Assembly: GCF_000770795.1 (NCBI RefSeq)
Contig: NZ_JRKJ01000002.1
Span: 186,001-250,000, forward strand
Direction of reading: 5' to 3'
Length of the DNA stretch: 64,000 nucleotides
Origin: Lysobacter dokdonensis DS-58
Lineage (GTDB): Bacteria > Pseudomonadota > Gammaproteobacteria > Xanthomonadales > Xanthomonadaceae
The position numbers were made by a program, and so were the translations under genes. Below, piece after piece: positions 33,874-42,641 of the stretch. The notes below the pieces were generated by a model that saw nothing but the letters and a program-made list of their open reading frames with translations, was not told the origin of the DNA and ran no database searches. Position 1 is the stretch's first letter. Each line of letters starts with the position of its first letter.

Positions 33874-35423
33874 GCGACGACCACCGGGATCTTCCCGATG
33901 CGCGCCTGCCATTCCTTCGGGCCCGTCGCATGGACAGACGTGCCACGCGAATCCACCGCCACCGTCACCGGCATGTCCTGCACCGTGAACTCATAGATCG
34001 CTTCCATGCCGAGGTCTTCGAAGGCGACCACGCGCGAGGCCTTGATGGCCTTCGACACGAGATACGCCGCGCCGCCGACCGCCATCAGGTATGCGGACTG
34101 GTGCTTGCGGATCGCCTCGATCGCCACCGGACCGCGTTCGGCCTTGCCGACCATGCCGAGCAAACCGGTCTGCGCAAGTACCTGTTCGGTGAACTTGTCC
34201 ATGCGCGTGGCGGTGGTCGGGCCGGCGGGGCCGACGACTTCGTCGCGCACCGGGTCGACCGGGCCGACGTAATAGATGAAACGGCCACGCAGGTCGACGG
34301 GCAGCGTTTCGCCCTTGTTGAGCATGTCGACCATGCGCTTGTGCGCGGCGTCGCGGCCGGTGAGCAGCTTGCCGTTGAGCAGCAACACTTCACCGGGCTG
34401 CCAGGACGCGAGGTCGTCCTTCGTCAGCGTATCCAGATCCACGCGGCGGCCTTTGCTCTCGTCGTACGTGAGCTGCGGCCAATCGGCGAGCGACGGCGGA
34501 TCGAGCATCACCGGCCCGCTGCCGTCGAGCACGAAGTGCGCGTGGCGCGTGGCGGCGCAGTTGGGGATCATCGCGACGGGCAGGTTGGCCGCATGCGTCG
34601 GGTAATCCTTGACCTTGATGTCGAGCACGGTGGTGAGACCACCGAGGCCCTGCGCGCCGATGCCGAGCGCGTTGACCTTCTCGTAGAGTTCCAGGCGCAA
34701 TTCCTCGGCGCGATTGGACGCGCCGCGCGCCTGCAGGTCGACGATGTCGATCGGCTCCATCAGCGCTTCCTTCGCCAGCAGCATCGCCTTCTCCGCGGTG
34801 CCGCCGATCCCGATGCCGAGCATGCCCGGCGGGCACCAGCCGGCGCCCATCGTCGGCACGGTCTTGAGCACCCAGTCGACGATGGAATCGGACGGGTTGA
34901 GCATCGCGAACTTCGACTTGGCTTCCGAACCGCCGCCCTTCGCCGCGACGATCACCTCCACCGTGTTGCCCGGCACGACGCGGACGTTGACGACGCCCGG
35001 CGTGTTGTCCTTGGTGTTGGTGCGCTTGCCCGCGGGATCGGCGAGCACGCTGGCGCGCAACTTGTTGTCGGGATGGTTGTACGCGCGGCGCACGCCTTCG
35101 TGGACCATGTCTTCGACGCCCATCGTGGCGTCGTCCCAGCGCACGTCCATGCCGATGGTGAGGAACACCGTGACGATGCCGGTGTCCTGGCAGATCGGGC
35201 GATGGCCTTCGGCGCACATGCGCGAATTGATCAGGATCTGCGCGATGGCGTCCTTCGCCGCCTCGCTTTCTTCGCGCTCGTAGGCCGCGGCGAGATTCCG
35301 GATGTAGTCGACCGGGTGGTAGTACGAGATGTACTGCAGGGCGTCGGCGACCGACTGGATGAGGTCGTCCTGGCGGATCGAGACAGGGCCGGAAGGACGG
35401 GGCGAGACGGGAGCGTGGGTCAC
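33870..35423 (-). CDS. Fumarate hydratase class I (iron-sulfur)
   Basis: A 517-residue [4Fe-4S] fumarase interconverting fumarate and malate. The N-terminal alpha domain holds RPICQDTGIVTVFLTIG and GAGWCPPGMLGIGIGGTAEKA, with cluster-ligand Cys residues. The C-terminal beta domain carries LLTGRDAAHKRM and VGPAGPTTATRMDKFTE. The start is GTG 35423; the N-terminal residues before SIRQDDL are not conserved. It complements the Sdh operon in the citric acid cycle. A hypothetical gene overlaps its end. Confidence 0.95.
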   Translation of the reverse strand: MTHAPVSPRPSGPVSIRQDDLIQSVADALQYISYYHPVDYIRNLAAAYEREESEAAKDAIAQILINSRMCAEGHRPICQDTGIVTVFLTIGMDVRWDDATMGVEDMVHEGVRRAYNHPDNKLRASVLADPAGKRTNTKDNTPGVVNVRVVPGNTVEVIVAAKGGGSEAKSKFAMLNPSDSIVDWVLKTVPTMGAGWCPPGMLGIGIGGTAEKAMLLAKEALMEPIDIVDLQARGASNRAEELRLELYEKVNALGIGAQGLGGLTTVLDIKVKDYPTHAANLPVAMIPNCAATRHAHFVLDGSGPVMLDPPSLADWPQLTYDESKGRRVDLDTLTKDDLASWQPGEVLLLNGKLLTGRDAAHKRMVDMLNKGETLPVDLRGRFIYYVGPVDPVRDEVVGPAGPTTATRMDKFTEQVLAQTGLLGMVGKAERGPVAIEAIRKHQSAYLMAVGGAAYLVSKAIKASRVVAFEDLGMEAIYEFTVQDMPVTVAVDSRGTSVHATGPKEWQARIGKIPVVVA

Positions 35424-35519
35424 GGGACAACCGGGGGCGTGCGAAAGGCGGGATTCTAGCCCGCCGGCGACCGTCCGTCGGCTCTAAACCCTGCGGGCGG
35501 ACCGTGCATCGGAGTGGGT

Positions 35520-36131
35520 ATGCTGACTTCCGCCGTGACCGAATGGACACCCCACACCACAGCAGCGCCCCTGTCTTCCGCGCCCGCGGAGGACGTGGAT
35601 GGCGCGTTGGTGCGCTCGGCGGGCCGCGGCGACACGACCGCCTTCGAAGCGCTCTATCGCCGCCATAGTTCGCGGGTGCACGGCACCATTCTCCGCCTGG
35701 TCGGCGGCCACGCGGGCCGCGCGGAGGACCTCACGCAGGAAGCGTTCGTGCGGTGCTGGCAGGCGTTGCCCGGGTACCGGTTCGAAAGCGCGTTCACGAC
35801 GTGGCTCCATCGCCTGGCCGTGAACACCGCCCTGATGGAGCTGCGCGCCCGCAAGAGCCGGCCGCAGGCCAGCGAGGACGAGGACGCGTTCGACCAGCTC
35901 GGCACGCCCGACTCCGCAGGCCACGGCACCGCGCTGACGATGGACCTGGAACGCGCGGTGGCCACCCTGCCCCCGCGGGCCCGCGCGGTGCTGGTCTTGC
36001 ACGACGTGGAAGGTTGGAAGCACGAAGAGATCGCCGCCGAACTCGGCATGGCGGTCGGCAGTTCGAAAGCCCAGTTGCATCGCGCGCGCGGATTGCTGCG
36101 CACGCGCCTCGGAGGTTCCCATGACGCATGA
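35520..36131 (+). CDS. ECF-type RNA polymerase sigma factor
   Basis: A 203-residue sigma-70 family factor. Region 2 (FEALYRRHSSRVHGTILRLVGGHAGRAEDLTQEAFVRCWQALPGY) and region 4 (LPPRARAVLVLHDVEGWKHEEIAAELGMAVGSSKAQLHRARGLLR) are complete, separated by a short linker. ATG 35520 is preceded by GGAG; a GTG two codons upstream is possible. The next gene overlaps by 11 bp and encodes a single-pass protein, the classic sigma/anti-sigma arrangement. Confidence 0.92.
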   Translation: MLTSAVTEWTPHTTAAPLSSAPAEDVDGALVRSAGRGDTTAFEALYRRHSSRVHGTILRLVGGHAGRAEDLTQEAFVRCWQALPGYRFESAFTTWLHRLAVNTALMELRARKSRPQASEDEDAFDQLGTPDSAGHGTALTMDLERAVATLPPRARAVLVLHDVEGWKHEEIAAELGMAVGSSKAQLHRARGLLRTRLGGSHDA

Positions 36132-36654
36132 CATCGACAAAGAAGACGGCCACCTCCCCGACGCGGTGCGATGGGAACTGCGCGCCCTGCGCAAGGACGT
36201 CGCCCCGCAGGCCGACCTCTGGCCGTCGATCGCCGCCCGCATCGCGGCGACGCCCCAGGTCGCGCCGGCACCGCAGCGGAAGGCCTGGCAACCGATCGCC
36301 TCGCTGGCCGCGGCCGCATCGCTCGCGCTGGCCATCGGCATCGCCTGGCAAGTGCGCCCGGTCTCGCCGTCCGACGTGCCCGCGGCGAGCAGCACGCAGC
36401 CGCGCATCATCGCCCGCGAAGCCGAAGCGATGACGCTCGAATACCAGGCCGCGCTGAAGGAGATCGACGCCTACGCACCGCAGCCGGCGAAGGCCGCGCC
36501 CGAACTGAAGGTGCTCGACCGCAGCGCCGCGCAGATCCGCACCGCGCTGACGCGCGACCCGGACGCGCGCTTCCTGCTCGACCGCCTGCAACGCACCTAC
36601 ACGCGGCGCCTGGAGCTCACCCAGCGCCTGGCCCGCACTTCGCTCGCCAGCTGA
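36121..36654 (+). CDS. Putative anti-sigma factor (single-pass membrane protein)
   Basis: A 177-residue protein with a cytoplasmic N-terminal segment (about 1-58), one transmembrane helix (PIASLAAAASLALAIGIAWQV, about 59-79) and a periplasmic helical C-terminus (AMTLEYQAALKEIDAY, FLLDRLQRTYTRRLELTQRLA). No HxxxCxxC zinc motif is present, so it is not a ZAS-type factor. The anti-sigma role is inferred from the 11-bp overlap with the sigma gene and from the topology. Confidence 0.75.
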   Translation: MTHDIDKEDGHLPDAVRWELRALRKDVAPQADLWPSIAARIAATPQVAPAPQRKAWQPIASLAAAASLALAIGIAWQVRPVSPSDVPAASSTQPRIIAREAEAMTLEYQAALKEIDAYAPQPAKAAPELKVLDRSAAQIRTALTRDPDARFLLDRLQRTYTRRLELTQRLARTSLAS

Positions 36655-36693
36655 CCGGCGCGCGTTCGCACCTCATTACCCGGAGACACCCCG

Positions 36694-37599
36694 ATGACAC
36701 GCACCCTGACCGTCCTCACCCTCATCGCCTGCGTGGCCGCACCGGCGGCGTGGGCCGCCACGCCGATCAACGAGACCCGCCCGCTGGACGCGCGCGGCCA
36801 TATCGAGATCGAGAATCTCAAGGGCCGCATCCAGGTGCGCACGTGGGATCGGAAGGAAGTGAAGATCACCGGCAGCCTCGGCAAGGGCGTGGAGAAGCTC
36901 GTGATCGAAGGCGACGAAAGCGACCTCGTCGTCAAGGTCGAGTATCCCCGCGGCCGCAACGGCTGGCGCAACAACGACAACACCGAGCCGACGGACCTGA
37001 TCCTCAACGTGCCCGTGCTGGCCGAACTGGAGATCGATTCGGTCTCCGCCACGGTCGATGTCGTCGGCACCGCCGGCGAGTCGCTGCAGATCGACAGCGT
37101 CAGCGGCGATGTCACCGTCGCCGGCGCGCCGCGAGAGGCCGACATCGAGAGCGTCAGCGGCGATCTCAACCTGACGCTCAACACGCGCGATGTCAGCGCC
37201 TCGTCGGTCAGCGGCGACCTGCGCCTGCGCGGCAAGCTCGACGGCGAGATGTCGGTCGAGACCGTCTCGGGCAACATCGACGCCGACAGCAACGGCAAGG
37301 CGCTGCGCCGCATTTCGGCCTCGACGGTCTCCGGCGACGTCCGCGTCCGCGCCGGTTTGCAGAACGGCGGCGAGCTCAAGGCCGAATCGGTCAGCGGCGA
37401 CCTGCACATGACGCTGCCGAAGAACACCTCGGCCCAGGTCTCCGGCGAAACCTTCAGCGGGGACCTCACCGCGCCGGGCGCGAAGATCGAACGCCCGAAG
37501 TACGGCCCGGGCGCCAGCTTCGAACACCGCTACGGTTCGGGCAGCGGCCTGATCCGCATCGAAACTTTCTCCGGCGACGGGGAACTTGTCTTCGAGTAA
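36694..37599 (+). CDS. DUF4097-family secreted beta-repeat protein
   Basis: A 301-residue protein with a signal peptide (MTRTLTVLTLIACVAAPAAWA). At least seven repeats of about 20-24 residues follow, built around SVSGD/TVSGN (SVSATVDVVG, SVSGDVTVAG, SVSGDLNLTL, SVSGDLRLRG, TVSGNIDADS, TVSGDVRVRA, SVSGDLHMTL, TFSGDLTAPG), predicting a right-handed beta-helix. This is the DUF4097 'putative adhesin' type. It lies 39 bp after the anti-sigma gene and is a likely member of the same stress-responsive operon. Confidence 0.86.
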   Translation: MTRTLTVLTLIACVAAPAAWAATPINETRPLDARGHIEIENLKGRIQVRTWDRKEVKITGSLGKGVEKLVIEGDESDLVVKVEYPRGRNGWRNNDNTEPTDLILNVPVLAELEIDSVSATVDVVGTAGESLQIDSVSGDVTVAGAPREADIESVSGDLNLTLNTRDVSASSVSGDLRLRGKLDGEMSVETVSGNIDADSNGKALRRISASTVSGDVRVRAGLQNGGELKAESVSGDLHMTLPKNTSAQVSGETFSGDLTAPGAKIERPKYGPGASFEHRYGSGSGLIRIETFSGDGELVFE

Positions 37600-37650
37600 G
37601 CGGTCACAGCCAGTACGCAGCCGGGCTCCCCCTTCCCGGCTTCGTCCCTG

Positions 37651-37684
37651 AGGGGCGCGGACCCAACCGCGCCCCTTCTTTTTT
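37651..37684 (+). terminator. Rho-independent terminator
   Basis: A 10-bp stem AGGGGCGCGG/CCGCGCCCCT with a 6-nt loop, then TCTTTTTT. It is 51 bp after the DUF4097 gene and ends the sigma factor operon before the ABC transporter gene. Confidence 0.92.
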
Positions 37685-37717
37685 CCGCCGTCACCCGGCC
37701 CTCGCGACACTGGGGAA

Positions 37718-39577
37718 ATGGCTCAGCCTGCCCCGCCCTCGGCCAACCCCACGCTGCGCGAACGCGTGGGCGCGTTGCGCAACCTGCCGCCCTTCCTCCG
37801 CGAAATCTGGGCGACCTCGCGCGCGCTGACGATCACCAGCCTCGGTATCCGCCTGGTCCGCGCGCTGTTGCCGATCGCCACGCTCTACATCGGCAAGCTG
37901 ATCATCGACGAAGCGGTGCGCCTCGTCGGGCAGGGGCTCGCGTTCGATTCGCTGCACGCGGCATGGCAAAGCGGCGCGTTGAACCACCTGCTCGCATTGC
38001 TGTTGCTCGAATTCGGCCTGGCGATCCTCTCCGACCTGCTCGGCCGTCTGGTGAGTTACGCCGACGGCGTGTTGTCGGAAATGTTCACCAACGCCACCAG
38101 CGTGCGGCTGATGGAACACGCCGCGACGCTGGACCTGGAGGATTTCGAGGATCCCGAGTTGCAGGATCGCCTCGACCGCGCGCGCCGCCAGACGATGGGC
38201 CGCATGAACCTGCTCAGCCAATTGTTCGGGCAGGCGCAGGATGCGATCACCGTAGCGGGCTTCACCGCGGGCCTGATCGTCTACGCACCGTGGCTGATCC
38301 TGTTGCTGGCGGTGGCGCTGATTCCCGCCTTCGTCGGCGAATCGCATTTCAACGCACTCAACTACAAGCTCAACTTCCAGTGGACGCCGGAGCGCCGGCA
38401 ACTCGAATACCTCCGTCAGATGGGCGCGAGCGTCGAGACCGCCAAGGAAGTGAAGATCTTCAACCTGCACCGGTACTTCATCGCGCGTTACCGCGCGCTG
38501 GCGGCGCAGTTCCTCGTCGCCAATCGCAGCCTGGCGCGGCGTCGCGCGCTGTGGGGCACGTTGCTCGCCGCGCTCGGTACGCTCGGTTATTACCTCGCGT
38601 ACGGCTACATCGCGTGGCGCACAGTGAAGGGCGACTTCAGCATCGGCGACCTGACGTTCCTGGCCGGCAGCTTCCGTCGCCTGCGCCAATTGCTCGAAGG
38701 CTTGCTCGTCGGGTTCTCGCAGGTCGCCGGGCAAGCCTTGTATCTCGACGATCTGTATTCGTTCTTCGAGATCGAACCGGAGATCCGCTCGAAGCCCGGC
38801 GCCGTGCCCGTGCCGCGGCCGATCAGGACGGGCTTCGTATTCGAAGGCGTCGGCTTCCGCTACCCGGAAGCGGAACGTTGGGCCTTGCGCGATCTCCATT
38901 TCGAACTGCGAGCCGACGAAGTGCTCGCGCTCGTCGGCGAAAACGGCGCGGGCAAGACCACGCTCGTCAAGCTGCTCGCGCGCCTGTACGACCCCGACGA
39001 AGGCCGCATCCTGCTCGACGGCCGCGACTTGCGCGCCTACGACCTCGACGACCTGCGCGCCAACATCGGCGTGATCTTCCAGGATTTCGTGCGCTACCAC
39101 CTCACCGCAGGGGAGAACATCGGCGTCGGCCAGATCGATGCGATGGACGACCGCGCGCGCATCGAGGAAGCGGCACGGCGCGCATTCGCAGATGAGGTGG
39201 TCGCGGGGTTGCCGAAAGGCTACGACCAGGTCATCGGCCGTCGTTTCCGCACGGGCGTGGATCTCTCCGGCGGCCAGTGGCAGAAGATCGCGATCGCGCG
39301 CGCGTACATGCGCGATGCGCAGGTCATGATCCTCGACGAACCCACCGCGGCGCTGGATGCGCGCAGCGAGTTCGAAGTCTTCCAGCGCTTCAAGGAACTC
39401 TCGCACGGACGCACCGCGGTGCTGATCTCGCACCGCTTCTCCAGCGTGCGCATGGCCGACCGCATCCTCGTGTTGAACGAAGGGCGCCTGGAAGCCAGCG
39501 GCACGCATCGCGAACTGCTGGAACAAGGCGGGCGCTACGCGGAATTGTTCGAACTGCAGGCGGCGGGGTACCGTTAG
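37718..39577 (+). CDS. ABC exporter, fused permease and ATPase
   Basis: A 619-residue half-transporter. The membrane domain (about 1-330, six helices) precedes an ATPase domain with Walker A GENGAGKTT (about 407), signature LSGGQWQKIAIARAY, Walker B VMILDEPTAAL and the switch His (VLISHRFSS). It resembles multidrug or lipid exporters of the MsbA/LmrA architecture and should work as a homodimer. The substrate is unknown. The dehydrogenase gene starts 29 bp downstream. Confidence 0.9.
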   Translation: MAQPAPPSANPTLRERVGALRNLPPFLREIWATSRALTITSLGIRLVRALLPIATLYIGKLIIDEAVRLVGQGLAFDSLHAAWQSGALNHLLALLLLEFGLAILSDLLGRLVSYADGVLSEMFTNATSVRLMEHAATLDLEDFEDPELQDRLDRARRQTMGRMNLLSQLFGQAQDAITVAGFTAGLIVYAPWLILLLAVALIPAFVGESHFNALNYKLNFQWTPERRQLEYLRQMGASVETAKEVKIFNLHRYFIARYRALAAQFLVANRSLARRRALWGTLLAALGTLGYYLAYGYIAWRTVKGDFSIGDLTFLAGSFRRLRQLLEGLLVGFSQVAGQALYLDDLYSFFEIEPEIRSKPGAVPVPRPIRTGFVFEGVGFRYPEAERWALRDLHFELRADEVLALVGENGAGKTTLVKLLARLYDPDEGRILLDGRDLRAYDLDDLRANIGVIFQDFVRYHLTAGENIGVGQIDAMDDRARIEEAARRAFADEVVAGLPKGYDQVIGRRFRTGVDLSGGQWQKIAIARAYMRDAQVMILDEPTAALDARSEFEVFQRFKELSHGRTAVLISHRFSSVRMADRILVLNEGRLEASGTHRELLEQGGRYAELFELQAAGYR

Positions 39578-39606
39578 ACCTGCGCTCTTTCCCCCGGGAG
39601 GTCGGC

Positions 39607-40767
39607 ATGGCACGGCAGATGGTCATCCTCGCGCTCGCGATGGCGAGTTTCGGATGCAGTTCGCAACAGTCTTCGGCCGCCGCGAGCGGCGGCGCCGCGA
39701 CGCCGGCGCCAAAGGCGACGTCCACGGGCATGAAAGTCGAAACGATCGCCAAGGGTCTGGATCATCCGTGGTCCGTCGCACTGATGCCCGACGGGAGTTT
39801 CCTGATCACCGAACGCCCGGGGCGGCTGCGCCACGTGTCGGCCGACGGCAAGGTCGGCGAACCGATCGCGGGCGTGCCGGGCGTGTTCGCGCAAGGCCAG
39901 GGCGGGTTGCTCGACGTCGTGCTCGCACCCGATTTCGCGAAGTCCAAGAAAATCTACCTGAGCTTCGCCGAGCCTGGCGAGAACGACACCGCAGGCACCG
40001 CGGTGGCGACCGCGACACTCGGCGACACCGCATTGACCAACCTGCGCGTGATCTATCGCCAGCAGCCCAAGCTCACGGGCGGCGGGCATTTCGGTTCGCG
40101 CATCGTCTTCGACGGGCACGGGCATGTCTTCATCAGCCAGGGCGAACGACAGGATCGCCCGACCGCGCAGAAGCTCGACATGCTGCAAGGCAAGCTCGTG
40201 CGCCTGAACCTCGACGGCAGCGTGCCGCGCGACAATCCCTTCGTCGGCCGCAAGGACGCACGCCCGGAAATCTGGAGCTACGGCCACCGCAACATGCAGG
40301 GCCTGGCACTCGACCCGCGCACCGGCACGCTGTGGGAAAGCGAACACGGCCCGCGCGGCGGCGACGAGATCAACCTCCCGCAAGCCGGCAAGAACTACGG
40401 CTGGCCGATCATCACCTACGGCATCGACTATCCCGGCTACAAGATTTCCGAATCCGTCGGCACGTCCGCGCCGGGCATGGAGCAACCGCACCATTACTGG
40501 CCGAAGTCCCCCGCCCTCAGCGGCATGGCCTTCTACACCGGCCGCCCCGGCAGCGCATGGAACGACAGCCTGTTCCTCGGCTCGCTCGTCGAAATGAACC
40601 TGATCCGCCTGTCGCTGAAAGGCAACGCGATCGTCGGCGAAGAACGCCTGCTGGCCGACGGCGGCGACCGCATCCGCGATGTGCGCGTCGGCAACGACGG
40701 CAACGTCTACGTGCTGACCGACGCGGACGACGGGAAGTTGTTGCGCCTCACGCCGCCCGGCAAATGA
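39607..40767 (+). CDS. PQQ-dependent aldose sugar dehydrogenase-like protein
   Basis: A 386-residue soluble-GDH/YliI-type six-bladed propeller. Signature blocks: GLDHPWSVALMPDGSFLITERPGRL, GGGHFGSRIVFDGHGHVFISQGER, WSYGHRNMQGLALDP and SEHGPRGGDEINL, the last bearing PQQ and Ca contacts. The N-terminus is a signal with Cys (ALAMASFGCSSQ); the lipobox is not ideal, so lipidation is uncertain. It probably oxidises sugars in the periplasm. The stop overlaps the GFA gene start (ATGA). Confidence 0.87.
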   Translation: MARQMVILALAMASFGCSSQQSSAAASGGAATPAPKATSTGMKVETIAKGLDHPWSVALMPDGSFLITERPGRLRHVSADGKVGEPIAGVPGVFAQGQGGLLDVVLAPDFAKSKKIYLSFAEPGENDTAGTAVATATLGDTALTNLRVIYRQQPKLTGGGHFGSRIVFDGHGHVFISQGERQDRPTAQKLDMLQGKLVRLNLDGSVPRDNPFVGRKDARPEIWSYGHRNMQGLALDPRTGTLWESEHGPRGGDEINLPQAGKNYGWPIITYGIDYPGYKISESVGTSAPGMEQPHHYWPKSPALSGMAFYTGRPGSAWNDSLFLGSLVEMNLIRLSLKGNAIVGEERLLADGGDRIRDVRVGNDGNVYVLTDADDGKLLRLTPPGK

Positions 40768-41180
40768 TCGACGGCGCCTGCCACTGCGGCAACCTCCGCA
40801 TCGCGCTGGACTGGCCGGCGGATGCGGCGCGCATTCCGGCCCGCGCATGTGGATGTACGTTCTGCCGCAAGCACGGTGCGGTGTGGACTTCGCACCCGGC
40901 GGCGGCGCTCGCCGTCCGCATCGAGGATCCGGCGCGCGTCGCGCGATATGCCTTCGGCACGCGCACGGCGGATTTCCTCGTGTGCGCAGGCTGCGGCGTG
41001 GTGGTCGCCGCGACATGCGACATCGACGGCCGCACATACGCGGTGGTGAACATCAACACGTTCGAGGGCGTCGACGCCGCGCGCTTCGACCGCAGCGACA
41101 GTGATGTCGAAGGCGAAACCGTCGACGCCCGCCTCGCCCGCCGGCGATCGCGCTGGATCGCCGACGTGCGGTTCGACTAG
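40764..41180 (+). CDS. GFA-family zinc protein
   Basis: A 138-residue Mss4-like protein. Zinc-site Cys residues lie in ACHCGNL, CGCTFCRKHGAVW and VCAGCGVV. The start is fixed by an ATGA overlap with the sugar dehydrogenase gene. It is a second, diverged member of the family found at 14370-14717. Function is unassigned. Its stop shares a CTAG with the convergent LysR gene. Confidence 0.84.
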   Translation: MIDGACHCGNLRIALDWPADAARIPARACGCTFCRKHGAVWTSHPAAALAVRIEDPARVARYAFGTRTADFLVCAGCGVVVAATCDIDGRTYAVVNINTFEGVDAARFDRSDSDVEGETVDARLARRRSRWIADVRFD

Positions 41181-42229
41181 GCCTCGGCCGGTTCCTTCTC
41201 TTCCGGCGCCGGCTTGGTGCCTTCGTCGGCCACCTTGCGCAACGCCAGGCGATACGCGTTGGCCACCGTCGCCGGCTGTTTGCCGACTTCGCTGCAGCTC
41301 GATCCGGGGCACACGCCCTGCATCACGCCGGCGTCGAAATCGAGGCGCTCGACGAGGAAGTCGACGAACGCGCGCACCTTCGGCGATTGCACGCGGCCGC
41401 GCGGGAACACCGCGTTCAACTCGTACTCCGGGCCGTTCCATGCAGGCAGGACCCGCCGCACGTAACCGGCTTCGACGTACGGTTTCACCATGATGTCGTT
41501 GCCGAGCATCATGCCTTCGCCGGTGAGCAGCGCGCCGCGCAGGCCGGCCGGATCGTTGGCGACGAACACCGGGTCGATGCGGAACTCGGTGCTCTTGGTG
41601 CCGTCGTGCAACGGCCAGCTGAAGCCGAAGCCGTTCTTGCGCTGCTTGGTCATCGCCAACGTGCGGTGATGCTGCAGATCGTCGGGATGCAGCGGTTCGC
41701 CGTGGCGCTCGAGGTAACGCTGGCTCGCGTAAACCTGCGTGCGCAGCGTCGCCAGGCGACGCGCGACGAGGTTGGAATCCGGCAGGTTGCCGACGCGCAG
41801 CGCCACATCGATTTCCTTGTCGATGATGTCGAGCGGTTCGTTGTTGAGCACCATCTCCACGCGCACTTCGGGATTGCGCTGGTGGAATTCGCTCAACAGC
41901 GGCGCGATCCATTCGATGCCCATCGAATACGGCGTGGTGATGCGCAACCAACCGCGCGGCCCGCCCTGCAACTGGCCCACCGCGCTCTCGGCTTCATCCA
42001 GCTCGCGCGCGATGCGCTGGCAATGTTCGTAATACACGTTGCCCGCTTCGGTCAGCCCGAGCTTGCGCGTGGTGCGATGGAGCAGCTGCGCGCCCAGGCG
42101 CGTCTCGAGGTCCTGCACCTTGCGGCTGACCGTGGTCTTCGGAAGGCGCAACGCGCGCGCCGCGGAAATGAAACTGCCGTGCTCGACCACCTTGACGAAG
42201 ATCAGGGTGTCGTTGAGATCGCGGGCCAT
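41177..42229 (-). CDS. LysR-family transcriptional regulator with C-terminal extension
   Basis: A 350-residue regulator with an N-terminal winged HTH (FVKVVEHGSFISAARALRLPKTTVSRKVQDLETRLGAQLLHRTTR) and a substrate-binding domain of the CrgA/DmlR subtype (about 90-300). The last 50 residues exceed the usual length. They contain a Cys pair (VCPGSSCSE) and an acidic tail (PAPEEKEPAEA). It is divergent from the RND efflux operon across a 142-bp gap, so it is the likely regulator of that operon and of itself. Confidence 0.9.
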   Translation of the reverse strand: MARDLNDTLIFVKVVEHGSFISAARALRLPKTTVSRKVQDLETRLGAQLLHRTTRKLGLTEAGNVYYEHCQRIARELDEAESAVGQLQGGPRGWLRITTPYSMGIEWIAPLLSEFHQRNPEVRVEMVLNNEPLDIIDKEIDVALRVGNLPDSNLVARRLATLRTQVYASQRYLERHGEPLHPDDLQHHRTLAMTKQRKNGFGFSWPLHDGTKSTEFRIDPVFVANDPAGLRGALLTGEGMMLGNDIMVKPYVEAGYVRRVLPAWNGPEYELNAVFPRGRVQSPKVRAFVDFLVERLDFDAGVMQGVCPGSSCSEVGKQPATVANAYRLALRKVADEGTKPAPEEKEPAEA

Positions 42230-42371
42230 GCGTGGCTCCTCTGGACCCGGGTCACCGTGGGGGGAAGAACATTGGACCGGGGCCGGGACAATTATTCCCC
42301 GATTTGCCAGCTAATCAAGTGCCGATCCGGGGCGTAACTTGCACGCCATTCCCGCCGGACCCCCTACGGCC

Positions 42372-42641
42372 ATGTCCACCCAGCAACGTACCCGCCTCGC
42401 ACTCCTGCCCCTCCTGCCGGTCGGCCTGACCGCGCTGGTGGTACTGGGTTTCTTCGCGATCGGAGAAGCGGCCGGGCATGGCGCCGGTCCGGCCTGGCTG
42501 ATGGTCGTGGTGGTGGCCTTCCTCGTCGGCATGCCCCTGCTCATCCTCGGCCTGGCCGTGGCCGGCGCCGTGCAGCGGCACGACCTGATCCGCGCCTTCA
42601 TCCCACATCCGGGAGAAACCATCCCGGGAGCGGGCCAATGA
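42372..42641 (+). CDS. Small two-helix membrane protein
   Basis: An 89-residue protein with two transmembrane helices (LALLPLLPVGLTALVVLGFFAI and WLMVVVVAFLVGMPLLILGLAVAGAV) and a short cytoplasmic end. No family is recognised. It is first gene of the LysR-linked efflux operon, and its stop overlaps the next start (ATGA). Confidence 0.65.
   Translation: MSTQQRTRLALLPLLPVGLTALVVLGFFAIGEAAGHGAGPAWLMVVVVAFLVGMPLLILGLAVAGAVQRHDLIRAFIPHPGETIPGAGQ

Noticed and set aside
42271-42300. TTGGAC...TATTCC as a sigma-70 promoter for the efflux operon
   Set aside because: The -10 match is weak and the spacing short; not strong enough to list as a feature.
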